Source of the DNA: Rhizophlyctis rosea | Lineage: Eukaryota > Chytridiomycota > Chytridiomycetes > Rhizophlyctidales > Rhizophlyctidaceae | Reading direction: 5' to 3' | NCBI GenBank assembly: GCA_027596075.1 | Contig: JADGJC010000001.1 | Location: forward strand, 316,796 to 380,795 | Length of the DNA stretch: 64,000 bases | Shown here: piece after piece, positions 23,586-34,934 of the stretch | Layout of the letters: each line of letters opens with the position of its first letter | Numbering within the stretch: position 1 is the first letter of the stretch | Translations under genes and position numbers: made by a program | Notes under the pieces: model-generated | Database searches by the model: none | The model's input: the letters and a program-made list of their open reading frames with translations, nothing else | What the model was told of the DNA's origin: nothing

Positions 23586-25375
23586 CTACATATTCTTCTT
23601 GACCGTCACCGAATCCACCTTCTCCACCGGCCCCTCCTTCTTCTTATGCTTGATAGTCAAACAATTGATATCAAACACCTTACAGAACGCGTTGATGACC
23701 CGCACAACAAACTGCGCGTAGAATATCACCGACACAATCAAAAGCACGTACACCACGAACCCCTCCAAAAACTTCCTCGTCTCCGCCGTCGACACGCGCT
23801 CCGCGACCTGCGTGGCCCCAAATGTCGTCATCACGCCAGCAACTTGGTGCTTGAAAGACCCCGCAAAGTGCTCCGCCCGGATCGTCAACGGTGTTTGCAT
23901 GGTCGGGTTTGCTTTCCAGGTCCGGAACCACATCGCTGAGGTGATCCCCGCAGCGAAAATCGCAACGGCCGTCTTGCTGTACATGGGGAAGGGGCGGTGA
24001 GTGACGTGGGCGAGGATCATCTTTCCGACTTGGTGACCGAAGAGACAGCCGACGAGGAGGGCGAAGGGGACGATATGCTTCTTCAGGACAGTTGGGGAGA
24101 GATACAGCCAGCTGACCACTCCTGACGCGAAAGCAAAGAACGGAATCAGACCAACGAATGCCCCTCCTGGGCTGCGACTCTTGGCTTTCCGAGCCTTGTA
24201 CACATTGATACCACTAGGTTACATTGTCGGTCAATCATCCTCTTCCACAGGTTGTAACCACTGAACTCACCTCGTAATGACATTGAAACCAGCGAAGCAA
24301 ATGCCAAAATACACAGAACCGTCATTGAGTCGCATGTTTGCAAGGAATTTCGGCAGGTAAGGCACGAGGGACGGAACGACAGCTCCAAGCGGGTATTCCC
24401 ACGCGGCAGGACCTATGGAAGACTGAGCAAACTCTTTCGCATACACCATTGCCTGCAGAAGTGTTACTTACCATAGAGACCAGAGTACACGAATGTGGCC
24501 ACAATGATCAGGATTCCTTCTACAGGTCCATTGAAATATCCTAAATACAAGGTTCCCGTGTGATATTCTTCCCAAGTGCTCAGGTAAAAGTTTGTCAACG
24601 CGGCCAAATGAAGAGCGACAAAGCCCCAAGAGGAATGAATGTTCAGGGCGGACGCGCCCAATATCGCGCCCAGTGATGTGTTAAGCGCGTCGCACCCTCA
24701 AAAATCAAAACATGCACGTCAGTGTGGTCATGTATGATGTGCGCATATATGACTTGCTCACCACTGTGATGACGAGTCATTAGCTTTGTATACCGGAGTG
24801 GAGGCTTTTAATGTCTGTTTTCAAACACTTACTGGTCAAAAAGCTCCCCCAATGGTCCACTAGTTCCTGTACGCCGAGCTTGCTTTCCGTCAATCGCGTC
24901 AAATGACTGATACAAGAAGAGTCCAAGAGCAAATCTATGCAGAAGGTAAGTCAAATGCTGCAGAGTGAAAGTGCAAGCAGCAAGGCTCACGTGAAATAGA
25001 CCCATTCGGGGCATGGCTCCTTCAGCGTCGGAGAATAGTACAATAACGTCAACACATTGATGCCGATGAACGACAGGCCAGTGAGGGTGATCAGATTCGG
25101 GCTGTGTGCCGCATGCATCAGAACATGTCGCACGGGCGAGATGCGGAGACTGGATGACTTACGCAAACCATAGAGGGAAGATTTTCACCAGATTCGTCCA
25201 CCAATACGGGTTTAGCTGCCATTGGGTTGACGTGATCAGACGTGATCAGTTAACGAAGTCTGAGCAATTCCCGTTCATGTCACCATACCACGTGGTTTGA
25301 CAGTAAGGATTTATCCACACCGCTATACTTGTATGACCTCAAGGCCGCAATGTCTTTCTCAGAAAGGACAACCAT
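23586..25375 (-). CDS. CDP-alcohol phosphotransferase (ethanolamine/choline phosphotransferase)
   Basis: Eight exons (25375-25289, 25215-25163, 25101-24991, 24934-24833, 24763-24762, 24696-24472, 24412-24271, 24213-23586) give 449 aa. The family signature D-G-x2-A-R-x8-G-x3-D-x3-D is complete at residues 99-121 (DGKQARRTG...GELFDHGCD). It transfers phosphoethanolamine or phosphocholine from CDP to diacylglycerol in the ER (Kennedy pathway). The N-terminus ([21 protein letters not shown]) and about seven to ten hydrophobic segments match EPT1/CPT1. The lysine-rich C-terminus ([10 protein letters not shown]...KKNM) resembles an ER retrieval tail. Exon 5 is only 2 nt (TG). Without it the signature spacing is lost and a stop follows. 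Substrate preference cannot be decided from sequence. Confidence 0.92.
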
Positions 25376-28300
25376 GACGGCGAGTTTTCCTTCTGAGGGG
25401 TGAAGGGTTGTCAATTGGCAGAAGCAAAACCTATGGGGTAAGAGGAGATTTAATATGTATTGTTCTTGAGAAAAAAAGGAGTGACACGGTGGGAGCCTCT
25501 CTACTTAGGCTTTTATATGGTTCCCACAGGCGTCGCGGTGAGTTCTCACACGGGATCTAATCTGTTGCTGCACCCATACGCCAACCAAAGGTGCGCACTT
25601 CCAGTTGACCACCAGCTACGGAAGAGCCGAGCGTTGATAACGCCGACACCTTACTGACCTCAGCTTTTGTGATAGGAAGACTGCCTGTGGCAACCAGGGT
25701 AGTGCTTCCTGAACCCGTTTCTTTGCCCAAGATGATCTATTTCTTGCACCCAAGATGCCTCAGGTCCTTCGGAGCCCTTCGGTGAGAAAAGTCGATCTTG
25801 GAGCATGACCTCATCATGCATCCATCATGCAAAGGCCATCCTTCAAGTTTGGTCAACAAGCCACACGCCACATGTGTGTCGCCCACAAAGCTCAAGTCGA
25901 CGGGATTCCCAGCAGGATTCCCAGATTTCCCTTTCTTTCTTCGTTCTCCCATTGAAACTGGGTGGTGGGAGCAGACGAACTGGGTGGTTTGAGACGGGAG
26001 TTTGGACAAAACAAGGCAAGTGAGGAAGCAGAAGGTGATCAGGGTATCAATAGGTCCTTCGTGCATCTGGAGCGCTATACGCGGGTGACCTGAGGCCCCG
26101 GTGACAACGACCCTGCGATTCAGCGCTCTTGCCTAACAAAACTGGTAGGGGTGTCTGGGTGCATCAGTTAAGGAATCTTTTCCCTTTTTGGACTAGGCTG
26201 TTCACGGAGGAAAACTAGGATTGCCTCTTGATGTGGATGCTTCCTCTGCTTCTTGTCCCATGTTGTTTGCTGTTCATACCTTTGCCTCACCAGTGTCGGC
26301 GAAATTGCTGTCTTCTTCTTCTGCCTCACATACGCTCAACGACACAACTGCAACATGCAACGACACTACGACAGTGCGAAGAAGGACTTTTGCTCTTGTT
26401 GGCTACATATAGACATCCTTTCTTCATCTGGGGTTCGTTTCTCTCACAACGCTTCTTTTGGAACTGCACACATTTCCAACATCGACTCTTCATCCAATTT
26501 CATTGCCATCCATCATCCATCCATCCTCCAGTATTAATCATCTTTCTCGCTTTGGTTTGTTCTCTTCACTTCCTTCCGATCTCGGAACTGCGAATTCCCC
26601 ATGCCGATATCCAACGAGTTAAGTGTCACGCATGTGACATTTTCCCACCATCGTTTCACCTTCTTGACTTTCCCAGCCCACCGGGGCCGTCGAGTTTCAT
26701 CAACCAGCTAAGTATTGGGGTGCGGTGTGCCGGGTGTGCGAGAGGGTATGAGTTGAGTACGTGCCGGCTGGTGGTTATTTTCCACTGGCTCATAGGGCTT
26801 CTGGCGGGAGGATCCATGGCATAGGTGTCTAAGTTAGCCCCGTTAGAGACTGCATGGTCTCGAGGGGTCTCGTTATGGATAATAAACTTAGCATCGATGA
26901 TTGCCGAGTGTCGGAAGCCGTCGTTCACCTTACCTGAGTGTGCATCATATTGGGGTTCCCATTAAGCTGGTTCCGCGACTTTCCGATCGGCTTCGGCGGT
27001 CTCTTCGGCTTCGGCGGTCCCTCCGGCAACGGCGGTCCCTGCGGCTTTCAACTTCGGCTTCAACAGTCATTTCGATTCGGGCTCTTCTCCCCTTCTCCGG
27101 CTTCCGGCGGCTTCTTCGGCTTCGAGTACAATTCGTCCAGCTCAATGGGGACGGGACGTTAGGATTGGGGAACAAAACTTCTTGTACTGCGTACTAAATC
27201 CTGCAAAATGTCACAGATCGGCGGTGGCTTCCAGTCAAAAGGGAGCCCGGGCCCCGAGGTGCTTCTGAGCATCGGCGCGCTGAGCGTCGGTATGTCGTGT
27301 ATTCTTTTCCGGGTCTCTCATAAACTTGTCAATTTAGGAAGGCCCGAATGTGGCCTCATATTCATCTCATGATGATATGAGAGTGTCGCAAGCTACTTAA
27401 ACACAGAGCGGGGTCCCGATCAACAAGTCCTTCAAGGCGCAGCAATTATCAAGGATGCAGCAAAAATGTCAAGGTTCAGGACCGGCGCATATTATCTGTG
27501 TCTTCCAACAAACGGCATTTACGAATCACACTCCTCCCCAACGGCAGTCTTCCCAGTGTGAACCATACCCAACCCACCATACCCACTCACCGGGCAGGGG
27601 TTCTGTTTTGGGGTTTATCAACAGGTCATTACGCGTAAGCCCTCCCCCCTCCTTGCTATTTGCGGCAGAATGAGCGTTCCCGATTCCTGACTTTTCGTCT
27701 TGGCAGTGTCTCACGAACCTATGTTCATGTCTACGCTTATCTCCTGGTCATCACAACTTCAAAAAGTTGATAGCAGCCATCTCTCCTGCAAGACCTTATT
27801 TGCTTCCCATTTGTGGGGCATTTATGTCCAACGGTGGGTATTTGTACGGTGGGCTGGTGGTGGCATGATCATTGTGGTTGATCGGATCCGGTCGCATGTT
27901 GAGATGCCCTTATTTTGGGTCGTTGTATCCGCCCTCTGACGCTTCGGCGCCACGGGTATACGTTGCGCTTGTCTGTTCCAAGCGCAAATGGCAGCAATGT
28001 CATAATAAGTTGGCTTGGACGGCCTTCATGTTGCACTAGTCATCCGTCGTACGCATGCCCTACACAACTTGTCCATCTCCTTTTCTTGTGTATTGTCCCT
28101 TGTGTGTCTTTACATCCCGATTGTATTTTTCCAGTCTGCGGGCGCACCCCACCCACCACATCCACTCGATAATAAATTGATGCGGATCCCAAACATTGAT
28201 TTCCTTGCTGATAAATTCACCCGATTCTCCATCACTCGAATCCAATCAGTAGAGTTTATTTGCAGGACTTCATCCAAAAGAAATCAGTCTCAGGGCTGGA

Positions 28301-28970
28301 ATGGAAAGGGCAATTTTAGGTCATTGTATACTACATGGAAATGAAGAGTTGCTGCCTTCCTTCCGCTGAGTGCAATGTCCATATATGTGGAAAGGTGGTA
28401 TGGAGCAATGTGAAAAGCTCAGCAATCAATATTGCCCCAGCGCGGTTGGGTATGCCTGTTGCCTTTGTGGATGCTGTGTTCTTTTTGTATCACCAATGCT
28501 GCGCAAAAGGTCAAACTGTAATACGGTCCAAGCGCGTGCTCCACACCACCTTCCACACTGGCCCTGCTCGCTTGGGTTGCCCTCTCCTGCCCCTCCTTCC
28601 ATCAAACACAGATATCAAATGGACGCGTCGTCCACATATAAGAGCCTTCCATCCCACTTCCAGCCCCATGCACCGAAGCGTCCTCTTCAACCACAACTGT
28701 TCCTGCCATAAGAACACGGTCTACGTTCTCTACATATACTCCCAGGTGCATCCCGCATCCCACCTCACTAAATCTCCGCAAGAGACCCATCCGTGCATTC
28801 AAGCCTTGATCAGGTGGACAGAGTATTGTGCTGCAAACTGCCGGGATTCAAATCACAATCCGTCGTTGGAGGAAGCAGGCTCGTAAACCGTTGAGGCCGA
28901 GAGAGCTAAAGCTGCTTCCAGGAGCGGAATTGATGCGCCGTCAATTCCAACATTCTTTGAAACATCACCG
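25376..28970. other. Gene-poor region, 3.6 kb
   Basis: Open frames up to 198 codons exist but their composition does not look protein-like and none carries a domain. A short ATG frame at about 27208-27372 (54 codons, starting MSQIGGGFQSKGSPGPEV) has the best composition and contains a GTATGT...TTAG intron-like segment, but I cannot extend it. A GGCTTC-rich simple repeat lies at about 26994-27125. The upper part should hold promoters of the phosphotransferase and WD40 genes. Confidence 0.45.
26994..27125 (+). repeat. Degenerate GGCTTC/GGCGGT simple repeat
   Basis: Repeated GGCTTCGGCGGT-like hexamer pairs at 26991-27050 and again CGGCTTC(C)GGCGGCTTC near 27100. One frame reads a Gly/Phe-rich peptide, but it lacks an ATG and a domain. 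I treat it as low-complexity DNA. Confidence 0.6.
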
Positions 28971-31118
28971 ATGATGACCGCCGAAAATCAACCAACTTCA
29001 TCAACTCTTACTGAACCGGCCACGCTCCCATCCTCCACCCCAACCTCCTCTCGCCCTTCAATCAAAATCCACCAGCTCAACCCGGACGTTTGCGCAATCA
29101 GCGATGACTGGACTCATGTGGTAACCACAGCAGGATCTGGAGACGACATTGCCGCTCACGTTTGGGACACGGCAAGTGGTGAACGTCTGGGGATTTTTTA
29201 CCCAATTTCGGGTGCAATCACATCAGTGGCAATCAGTCCCAAAGATTCCTGCGTTGCATTGGGTACGGATAACGGCCACGTAGAACTGTTCGACCTCAAA
29301 ACCGGGAATCTGCTCCACAGCTTATCTTCGATTCGGTATACCATTCATAAAGTCGAAGTGTCGGCGATTGTGATATGTAACAGCACCACCGGTGGCCAGA
29401 GTTGGGTTGTAGGGGCTTTTCACGACGGACAGCTGAAAATGTGGAGTATAGATGGTCGTAAAATTGAATCTGCCCACCTCATTACTGACCCATCCGACGA
29501 CAACGACAGTGAGAGTCCGATTGTTTTGGGATCTTGGTATCGGGGTATTGATCCATGGCATTGGTTGAATAGGGGTTTGAAACGGTTTGGAGTCAAATAT
29601 ATTGTGGGGACATTCGGTCATACGGTACATACCATTTCGACTGCGCCTTCGCTGCCTGACGTTTTGGTGGGGAGCAAATCAAGTGTGGTGTTATACAAGT
29701 GGCGAAGCGGGGCCTATGGGCAGGAAGATGAGCCGGTGGTTCAGCAGATAGAGTGGGACGAGGCGGGGCCGTACTTTATATCGTCGCTGCTCACACCGGA
29801 CGCGAAATATATTTTGATTGCCGATCAAGAACAGTTAAGAGTCCATAGTGCGGAAACGGGGGGGATTGTGGAAGAAGTAGTCAAATCGGCGGCTCAGAAA
29901 TTGATCAAAACCAACTCCGAGCTGACGCGAGTTGCGATACTAGAGCGTGGCTCTTCAAACGGTTCGCCGAGCATTGTCATACGGAATCTCCTCACCGGGA
30001 CTGATGAGATCGCATTCGAGAATTCCGTAGAGCCAACAGACCTTGACCTCGGCGGGCCCCAAAAGGCCGCGTCCTGTGCTGTCAGTTCAGACGGCACCCG
30101 CCTTATATCTGGCCACCTCCAACAACTCGTCATTTGGGACCTATCTGCCAAAACCACCCAAACGCTCCTCGGCCACCCCGGCACTATCAGAGTCATGGCC
30201 ATCAGTGTCAACGGACACTTCCTCACCACCGCCTGCACAAAAAAGGTGGTCAAAGCATGGAATCTCCAAACCCTCACCAACCTCTGCACATTCGAAATGA
30301 CAACTCCCGCGCCTCTCTCGCTCGCCATTGACGACACTGGTACAAACGTCATAGTGGGCCCCCAGATCGGGCACGCCCAAATATGGGATATCTCTTCTTG
30401 TTCTCTGATCTACACCCTCGACCCCAGGAACCCGTTGGAAACCAGGGATCTGTACCTCCCCCCATACGGCATCTCCTCCATCGTCATCAGTCCCGACAAT
30501 AAAACCATCTGCACGACCTCGACATTTTTCCCTGTCCAAGAGTGGAATATGCAAACCGGAACGCACGGGAAGCGCCGCTTCATGGGTCCGCAAGCTGAGG
30601 GGAGAATGGTGGCCACTCCCGACGGGAAATATTTCGTGACAGGCGGGAGGAAAGGGGCGGTCAAGGTGTACATTGCTGCTCTCGGACGCTGCATAAGGAA
30701 GCTTAAGGGTCACCGTGACCAAGTAGTGCGTGTGGCGGTCAGTCGAGATGGGAAGAGGATTGTGTCCGCTTCCCTTGATGGAACGGGGAGGGTGTGGGAA
30801 AATTCTATGCTGAGGATTAAGCGGGAGGGGATTTTGTTGGAGGGCGGGATGAAGGGTGGAGAGACATTTAGTTTCAGTACGGATGGGAGATTTGTGGTGG
30901 CTGCGTCGCGGGAAGGGACGGTCAGGATGTGGAGGAGTGATGATGGGAGGTTGGTGGGGAGTTTTAGTGTTACGAAGGATTGGACAGGCGTGGTTGTGAC
31001 GGGGGATGGGATGCGGAATGAGTGGGAAGCTATGGATGATAATACCGTCCGGGAGGACTTCAAAGAGGATCCCATACGCGAGATCCCCAACGAGGCTGTT
31101 GCAAATCCTCCCCGCTAA
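28971..31118 (+). CDS. WD40-repeat protein, 715 aa
   Basis: An intronless gene encodes a protein of WD40-like blades along most of its length. Blade motifs include VTTAGSGDDIAAHVWDTASG, AVSSDGTRLISGHLQQLVIW, AISVNGHFLTTACTKKVVKAW, AVSRDGKRIVSASLDGTGRVW and SFSTDGRFVVAASREGTVRM. These carry the usual GH-to-WD spacing, though several blades are degenerate. The first 40 residues are Ser/Thr/Pro-rich and the C-terminal 40 are acidic. No F-box, NACHT or other partner domain is visible, so it is probably a propeller scaffold. I cannot assign a complex. ATG at 28971 is followed by a second ATG in frame, so the start may be either. Confidence 0.85.
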   Translation: MMTAENQPTSSTLTEPATLPSSTPTSSRPSIKIHQLNPDVCAISDDWTHVVTTAGSGDDIAAHVWDTASGERLGIFYPISGAITSVAISPKDSCVALGTDNGHVELFDLKTGNLLHSLSSIRYTIHKVEVSAIVICNSTTGGQSWVVGAFHDGQLKMWSIDGRKIESAHLITDPSDDNDSESPIVLGSWYRGIDPWHWLNRGLKRFGVKYIVGTFGHTVHTISTAPSLPDVLVGSKSSVVLYKWRSGAYGQEDEPVVQQIEWDEAGPYFISSLLTPDAKYILIADQEQLRVHSAETGGIVEEVVKSAAQKLIKTNSELTRVAILERGSSNGSPSIVIRNLLTGTDEIAFENSVEPTDLDLGGPQKAASCAVSSDGTRLISGHLQQLVIWDLSAKTTQTLLGHPGTIRVMAISVNGHFLTTACTKKVVKAWNLQTLTNLCTFEMTTPAPLSLAIDDTGTNVIVGPQIGHAQIWDISSCSLIYTLDPRNPLETRDLYLPPYGISSIVISPDNKTICTTSTFFPVQEWNMQTGTHGKRRFMGPQAEGRMVATPDGKYFVTGGRKGAVKVYIAALGRCIRKLKGHRDQVVRVAVSRDGKRIVSASLDGTGRVWENSMLRIKREGILLEGGMKGGETFSFSTDGRFVVAASREGTVRMWRSDDGRLVGSFSVTKDWTGVVVTGDGMRNEWEAMDDNTVREDFKEDPIREIPNEAVANPPR

Positions 31119-32099
31119 ATTACGAAGGTACTTGTGATGATTGGCATACAATTGCGGCAGTGTTGAAGTGGGTGTAGGAAGGGGGAGCTGAGTTCGATAA
31201 AGCCAAGCGAGGATTCAAGGCCTATCATACAACGCCTTTTGTTCCACGGCGTTGAGCATATCGCGAACGAGGTTATATAGGTCTGGCGGTATCATTGTTC
31301 ACAACGAGGGAGGTGGGCATATCCGCAATTTGTTGTTTCGAAGTAGATGTGTCTGTTTCTGAATACCTTTGTATGAACATCCATCTTCCGTTTGTTTTTG
31401 ATCCGAACGAAACCTCTTCAAGACAGGTCTGGAGCTTCGTAATATGGACTTTGTATGAATAGATCTTCGTACTTTACCGCATCCTTGCAATACCAAAGGT
31501 GACAGTTGCCCATCACCCTTACATGCTACTCCAAGCATCTCCGATGCCCTACAAATTTCTGGAGGTAGAGGACTGGTGCATTAGTCAGATGAGAGTGACA
31601 GGAAAAGGAGGAACAGAACATAACACTGGCCAATATCTCCTGATTAGCAAAAACACATCGAATGCAACTGAAGCAGGGCAAGTCGCGCATAGGAAAAGAG
31701 CTGAAAAGTCTGATTATGTCATCCTCATAGCCAAGTTAGCTCCAACCGATCCACTTCCCTCTGTTTGTTTATCACGCAACTCCCTCCCCCTCCTCAACAA
31801 CCGATCCCGAAGATTGCTCTATATCAAAGAACCGCACTGACACTGTCCACCTTCCATAAACACAAGTGCGCACCACGCATAACTGAGTTTTCAAATATCT
31901 ACGGACAATTCGTAACTTGCGACCTCAACCTTGTGGGAGTTCTCGATCGACTTTGTTTTTCCGCAATAAGTGCTGACAAGGTTGCTTTTATGCACTTAAC
32001 CGCGCTTGACGAAATTGGTTTTATTTCCAATCAACTATAAACAAAAAGATAAACTCTCCTCGCCACCTCTGGATCAGGTAACTGTCACGGGCTGTCGCA
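31119..32099. other. Intergenic, about 1 kb
   Basis: Lies between two plus-strand genes. Frames are short and unconvincing. A TTTGTTTATC motif occurs at about 31763. Confidence 0.45.
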
Positions 32100-32556
32100 A
32101 TGCCAACGCGCGCAAAGTCCGAAGACCTGCCACAGTGGCATAACGAAGAGTATTTTGAGGCGTGTCTGAATATAGCAGAGAGGGAGGCTTGGCGGGATGG
32201 GATCATGATGGGTGTAATAGGTCGGTATTTATTCTCGAAGATTGGAATCTTTTTTGCATAACATTGACCATTCAGAATAGCGCTGGGCACATCAGGAGGG
32301 GCGTTCCGTTATGCGCAATATCGAGGCGCAAGAGTTCATTTTCCCACAGCCGCGCTGGTTACAGGACGTAGGTTGCTCCATCACATTCCTCTTCTGCAGT
32401 TCATCACAAACTCACGCATCGATTGCAGTGTCGGCTTTGGTCGTCAGTCAATTGACGATTCATTACTCGTATATTCTGGGACGAGAGCAAATCATGCGAC
32501 AGCGGAGAATAGAAGCTGCCGAACGGTCTGAAGCTCGTTCACGAGGTTTGCTATGA
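32100..32556 (+). CDS. Small membrane protein, 111 aa
   Basis: Three exons (32100-32220, 32281-32367, 32429-32556) join in frame with typical intron sizes (60 and 61 nt). The product starts MPTRAKSEDLPQWHNEEYFE, has two hydrophobic segments (about 34-48, DGIMMGVIGALGTSGG, and 62-80, FPTAALVTGLSALVVSQL) joined by a basic loop (RYAQYRGARV), and ends in an Arg/Glu-rich tail. This looks like a two-span protein of mitochondrion or ER. I do not recognise the family. The consistent splice phases and composition support a real gene. Confidence 0.65.
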
Positions 32557-32721
32557 AGGATGCCTCGAATGATTATGTACATGTTGTATATAGATACAGC
32601 TTTCTGTTAATACCCATCACCCTGCTACTCTGAAAGCTAGCAGGATATGTATCCGTGACATGACTAAGTGGAGTATTTACAACCTGAATTATGGATCAAA
32701 TTAGCTATGAACACGATGCAG

Positions 32722-34272
32722 CTACTGTAATGCGTCATCCTCCCCATCGTCAGCAGGGATCAGATACCTATCTCGACCCCAAATGACGGCTACGACTGTG
32801 AGAGCACTAAATGCTGAACCAAATACAAACACTAAACCAGGAAATTGCGCTTTCGCCCCGCCCTCCCATAGCATTCCAGCTAACGCTGGCCCGATGGTCC
32901 GCATCACCGCCGCACAAGTCCCCGCCACCCCATGAGCTAGCCCCATCTGTGATGCCGGGGCCGACTGAGTGATCATAATAATCACAGACGTATATGCCAT
33001 GCATTCCGCGATCCCCAAGAGCGCCATCAATGGTATGATGGGTAATATCGATGGTAAGGATACGTCATCAGTTGCTCCGTGTGCGGGCATACCCAGCGAT
33101 AGAAATGGAACCATCAGATGCGTCGGAATCATCAGCGTCATGCCGAACTTGAAACAGTTGATGATCCCTAAATACGCGATAGTGACGTCGAATCTAAACA
33201 GCTGGACTGCCAGTTTCAACAAAGCGATGACCATAACAGACATCGAAACCGACTTTTCGTCCAGATTTAGCCCGCCGTTGCTCGCGTTTGCCGAAAGATA
33301 AAACGGCAGGGCGGTCATGTACATGATGTTGACAAGGGCGATGGAGCAGTAGAGGCTTATGACGAACCAGGTGCGAGGTCCCAGGGCCGCGAATCGCTCG
33401 AATGCGCGCAGACGTCTCAGCGGCCATTTAGTCGAAACTGGTGGTGACAGCATTCCAGTGGGCGGGTTTGTATGTCGCGATGGAAGTGATCCTATACTGG
33501 ATGATGACCAGTCTGCTAACTCTTCGTCATCTTCGCCAACCGCCATGTAAGCCCCCTCCTCTTCCGTCACCTCCGCCCTTTCCGATTCCTCCAACCGATA
33601 TATCGTAGTGTACAAGCCCCCCAACATGAGCGCCGCCCCAAGAAAGCACGGTAAACTATATGGATGCTTCTCCCAAAACTGAAACCCCCCAAACGTCGAT
33701 GGATACTGCTTACTCGGATTGGCTAGAATCCCCGCGAGAAACGGCCCAACGATCCCCGACATCCCATAGACACTCCCATACATAGCATAACCCCACGCCC
33801 GCCCCGTATCATCATTGAAGATTTCCCCAAGCATTCCCTTCGCGACCGTCGAATTTGCGCCGAATAGCCCCGCGACGAACCGGCACATGAATGTGAGGAC
33901 GTATGTTGTTGAGAAGCCGAGGGTGAGGGCGCAAGCGAATCCTACAACTAGACCAGCTACGAGGATGGGCTTTCGTCCTATCTTATCACTCGCCGAACCC
34001 CATACCATATTCATCAAGAAGAGAGGACCGTAAAACGCGCTGGGGAGCAGGCCCGCTCGATATCCTACACCGTCTTCAGACTGGTCCCCCGACTGAGCCT
34101 TGACCATAAAGACATATAGTGGTACAAGCGCCGACTCGAGGATAGCCTCGGGAATGATGGACATCAACAGGAGGTAAACTTGACGTACTTGGTGTGTCGG
34201 TTTTTGCGGTAGGAGCGGTGGGGGTGAGGTGGGGAGGGGAAGGGATGCGGGTGTTGTTTCTCGTGGGTCCAT
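32722..34272 (-). CDS. MFS transporter, 516 aa
   Basis: An intronless frame encodes about twelve hydrophobic segments. The loop 2-3 MFS signature is present (GSASDKIGRKPILVAG), followed by the RFVAGLFGANSTVAKGMLGE segment seen in the tetracycline-resistance/ZIFL-like branch of the superfamily. A long polar central loop (about 235-275, acidic, EEEGAYMAVGEDDEELADW) divides the two six-helix halves. The N-terminus is Pro-rich and the C-terminus ends in an acidic DDGEDDALQ. Substrate is unknown; relatives move drugs or metal-chelate complexes by proton antiport. The gene is convergent with the small membrane-protein gene. Confidence 0.92.
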   Translation of the reverse strand: MDPRETTPASLPLPTSPPPLLPQKPTHQVRQVYLLLMSIIPEAILESALVPLYVFMVKAQSGDQSEDGVGYRAGLLPSAFYGPLFLMNMVWGSASDKIGRKPILVAGLVVGFACALTLGFSTTYVLTFMCRFVAGLFGANSTVAKGMLGEIFNDDTGRAWGYAMYGSVYGMSGIVGPFLAGILANPSKQYPSTFGGFQFWEKHPYSLPCFLGAALMLGGLYTTIYRLEESERAEVTEEEGAYMAVGEDDEELADWSSSSIGSLPSRHTNPPTGMLSPPVSTKWPLRRLRAFERFAALGPRTWFVISLYCSIALVNIMYMTALPFYLSANASNGGLNLDEKSVSMSVMVIALLKLAVQLFRFDVTIAYLGIINCFKFGMTLMIPTHLMVPFLSLGMPAHGATDDVSLPSILPIIPLMALLGIAECMAYTSVIIMITQSAPASQMGLAHGVAGTCAAVMRTIGPALAGMLWEGGAKAQFPGLVFVFGSAFSALTVVAVIWGRDRYLIPADDGEDDALQ

Positions 34273-34375
34273 CGTGCCATATGTTAGGCTGTGGACCTTT
34301 ATAATGGAGTGAGTATTGCGACTTCACACGTCGTCCTTAGTGTACTAGACCCCAAGACAGCGTGTACCCACCTTG

Positions 34376-34699
34376 TCAGTTTTTATTGGCAAAATGGCGA
34401 AAGAAGTTGGATGGTGGGAAAGTGGGTCCAGGTGAAAGTGCACCAGCAGCGGCTGCATTTGGGGCCATGAAATTGCGGCAAGGCAAGCACGACAATCGGC
34501 GCTGAAAGACGGCCGTTTGAACAAATACGGTTAGATTGGGCGGCTTCCGTGACTGTACACCACTTACACCATGAATTTTCATTGATGCAAACTGCACAGA
34601 TTTTATGTATGACTCGGGAGTCCGGCGAAATTTTAGGGAAGACGGGTAGGTCCCGATAGGCAAACGGACAACATTGCTTTGATGTTTCTTTGAACGCAT
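34376..34699 (-). CDS. Possible small protein, 107 aa
   Basis: An ATG-started frame of 107 codons lies 103 bp upstream of the MFS gene in the same orientation. The product is basic (MRSKKHQSNVVRLPIGTYPS...) and could be mitochondrial, but shows no family motif. Evidence is limited to length and composition, so it may be chance. Confidence 0.3.
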   Translation of the reverse strand: MRSKKHQSNVVRLPIGTYPSSLKFRRTPESYIKSVQFASMKIHGVSGVQSRKPPNLTVFVQTAVFQRRLSCLPCRNFMAPNAAAAGALSPGPTFPPSNFFRHFANKN

Positions 34700-34876
34700 T
34701 ATGTCACTACGTAAGTACTATTTATTGCCCGAGGGAGGGTGTAGTATGAGCCGGGAAAAGTGACACGTGCCTGAAAACTCATATTTCCCGCTGCTGAGTC
34801 ACCGTGTTGCATTACCCGTCACCAACCATGAGAAAATGCTGCGACAAGCCACATACCCATAGTCCAACCACTCGAC

Positions 34877-34934
34877 ATGTCGGAGCCCTCCCGAGGGTAA
34901 TAAAGGGGTTATTTCACTTGGGAGGCTCCGACAT
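34877..34934. repeat. Inverted repeat / potential stem-loop
   Basis: ATGTCGGAGCCCTCCC (34877-34892) is mirrored by GGGAGGCTCCGACAT (34920-34934). The arms match except for one extra C, with a 27-nt AT-rich loop. It lies about 310 bp upstream of the multi-span protein gene. It could be a hairpin, a binding site or a remnant of a small inverted-repeat element. Confidence 0.8.

Noticed and set aside
26228..26824. A 198-codon plus-strand frame
   Set aside because: Leu/His/Cys-rich random-like composition, no domain, no splice support.
26938..27162. Gly/Phe-rich peptide frame over the GGCTTC repeat
   Set aside because: No ATG start and composition explained by the simple repeat.
28335..28886. 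A 183-codon plus-strand frame upstream of the WD40 gene
   Set aside because: Composition is not protein-like and no motif is present; it probably lies in the WD40 promoter region.
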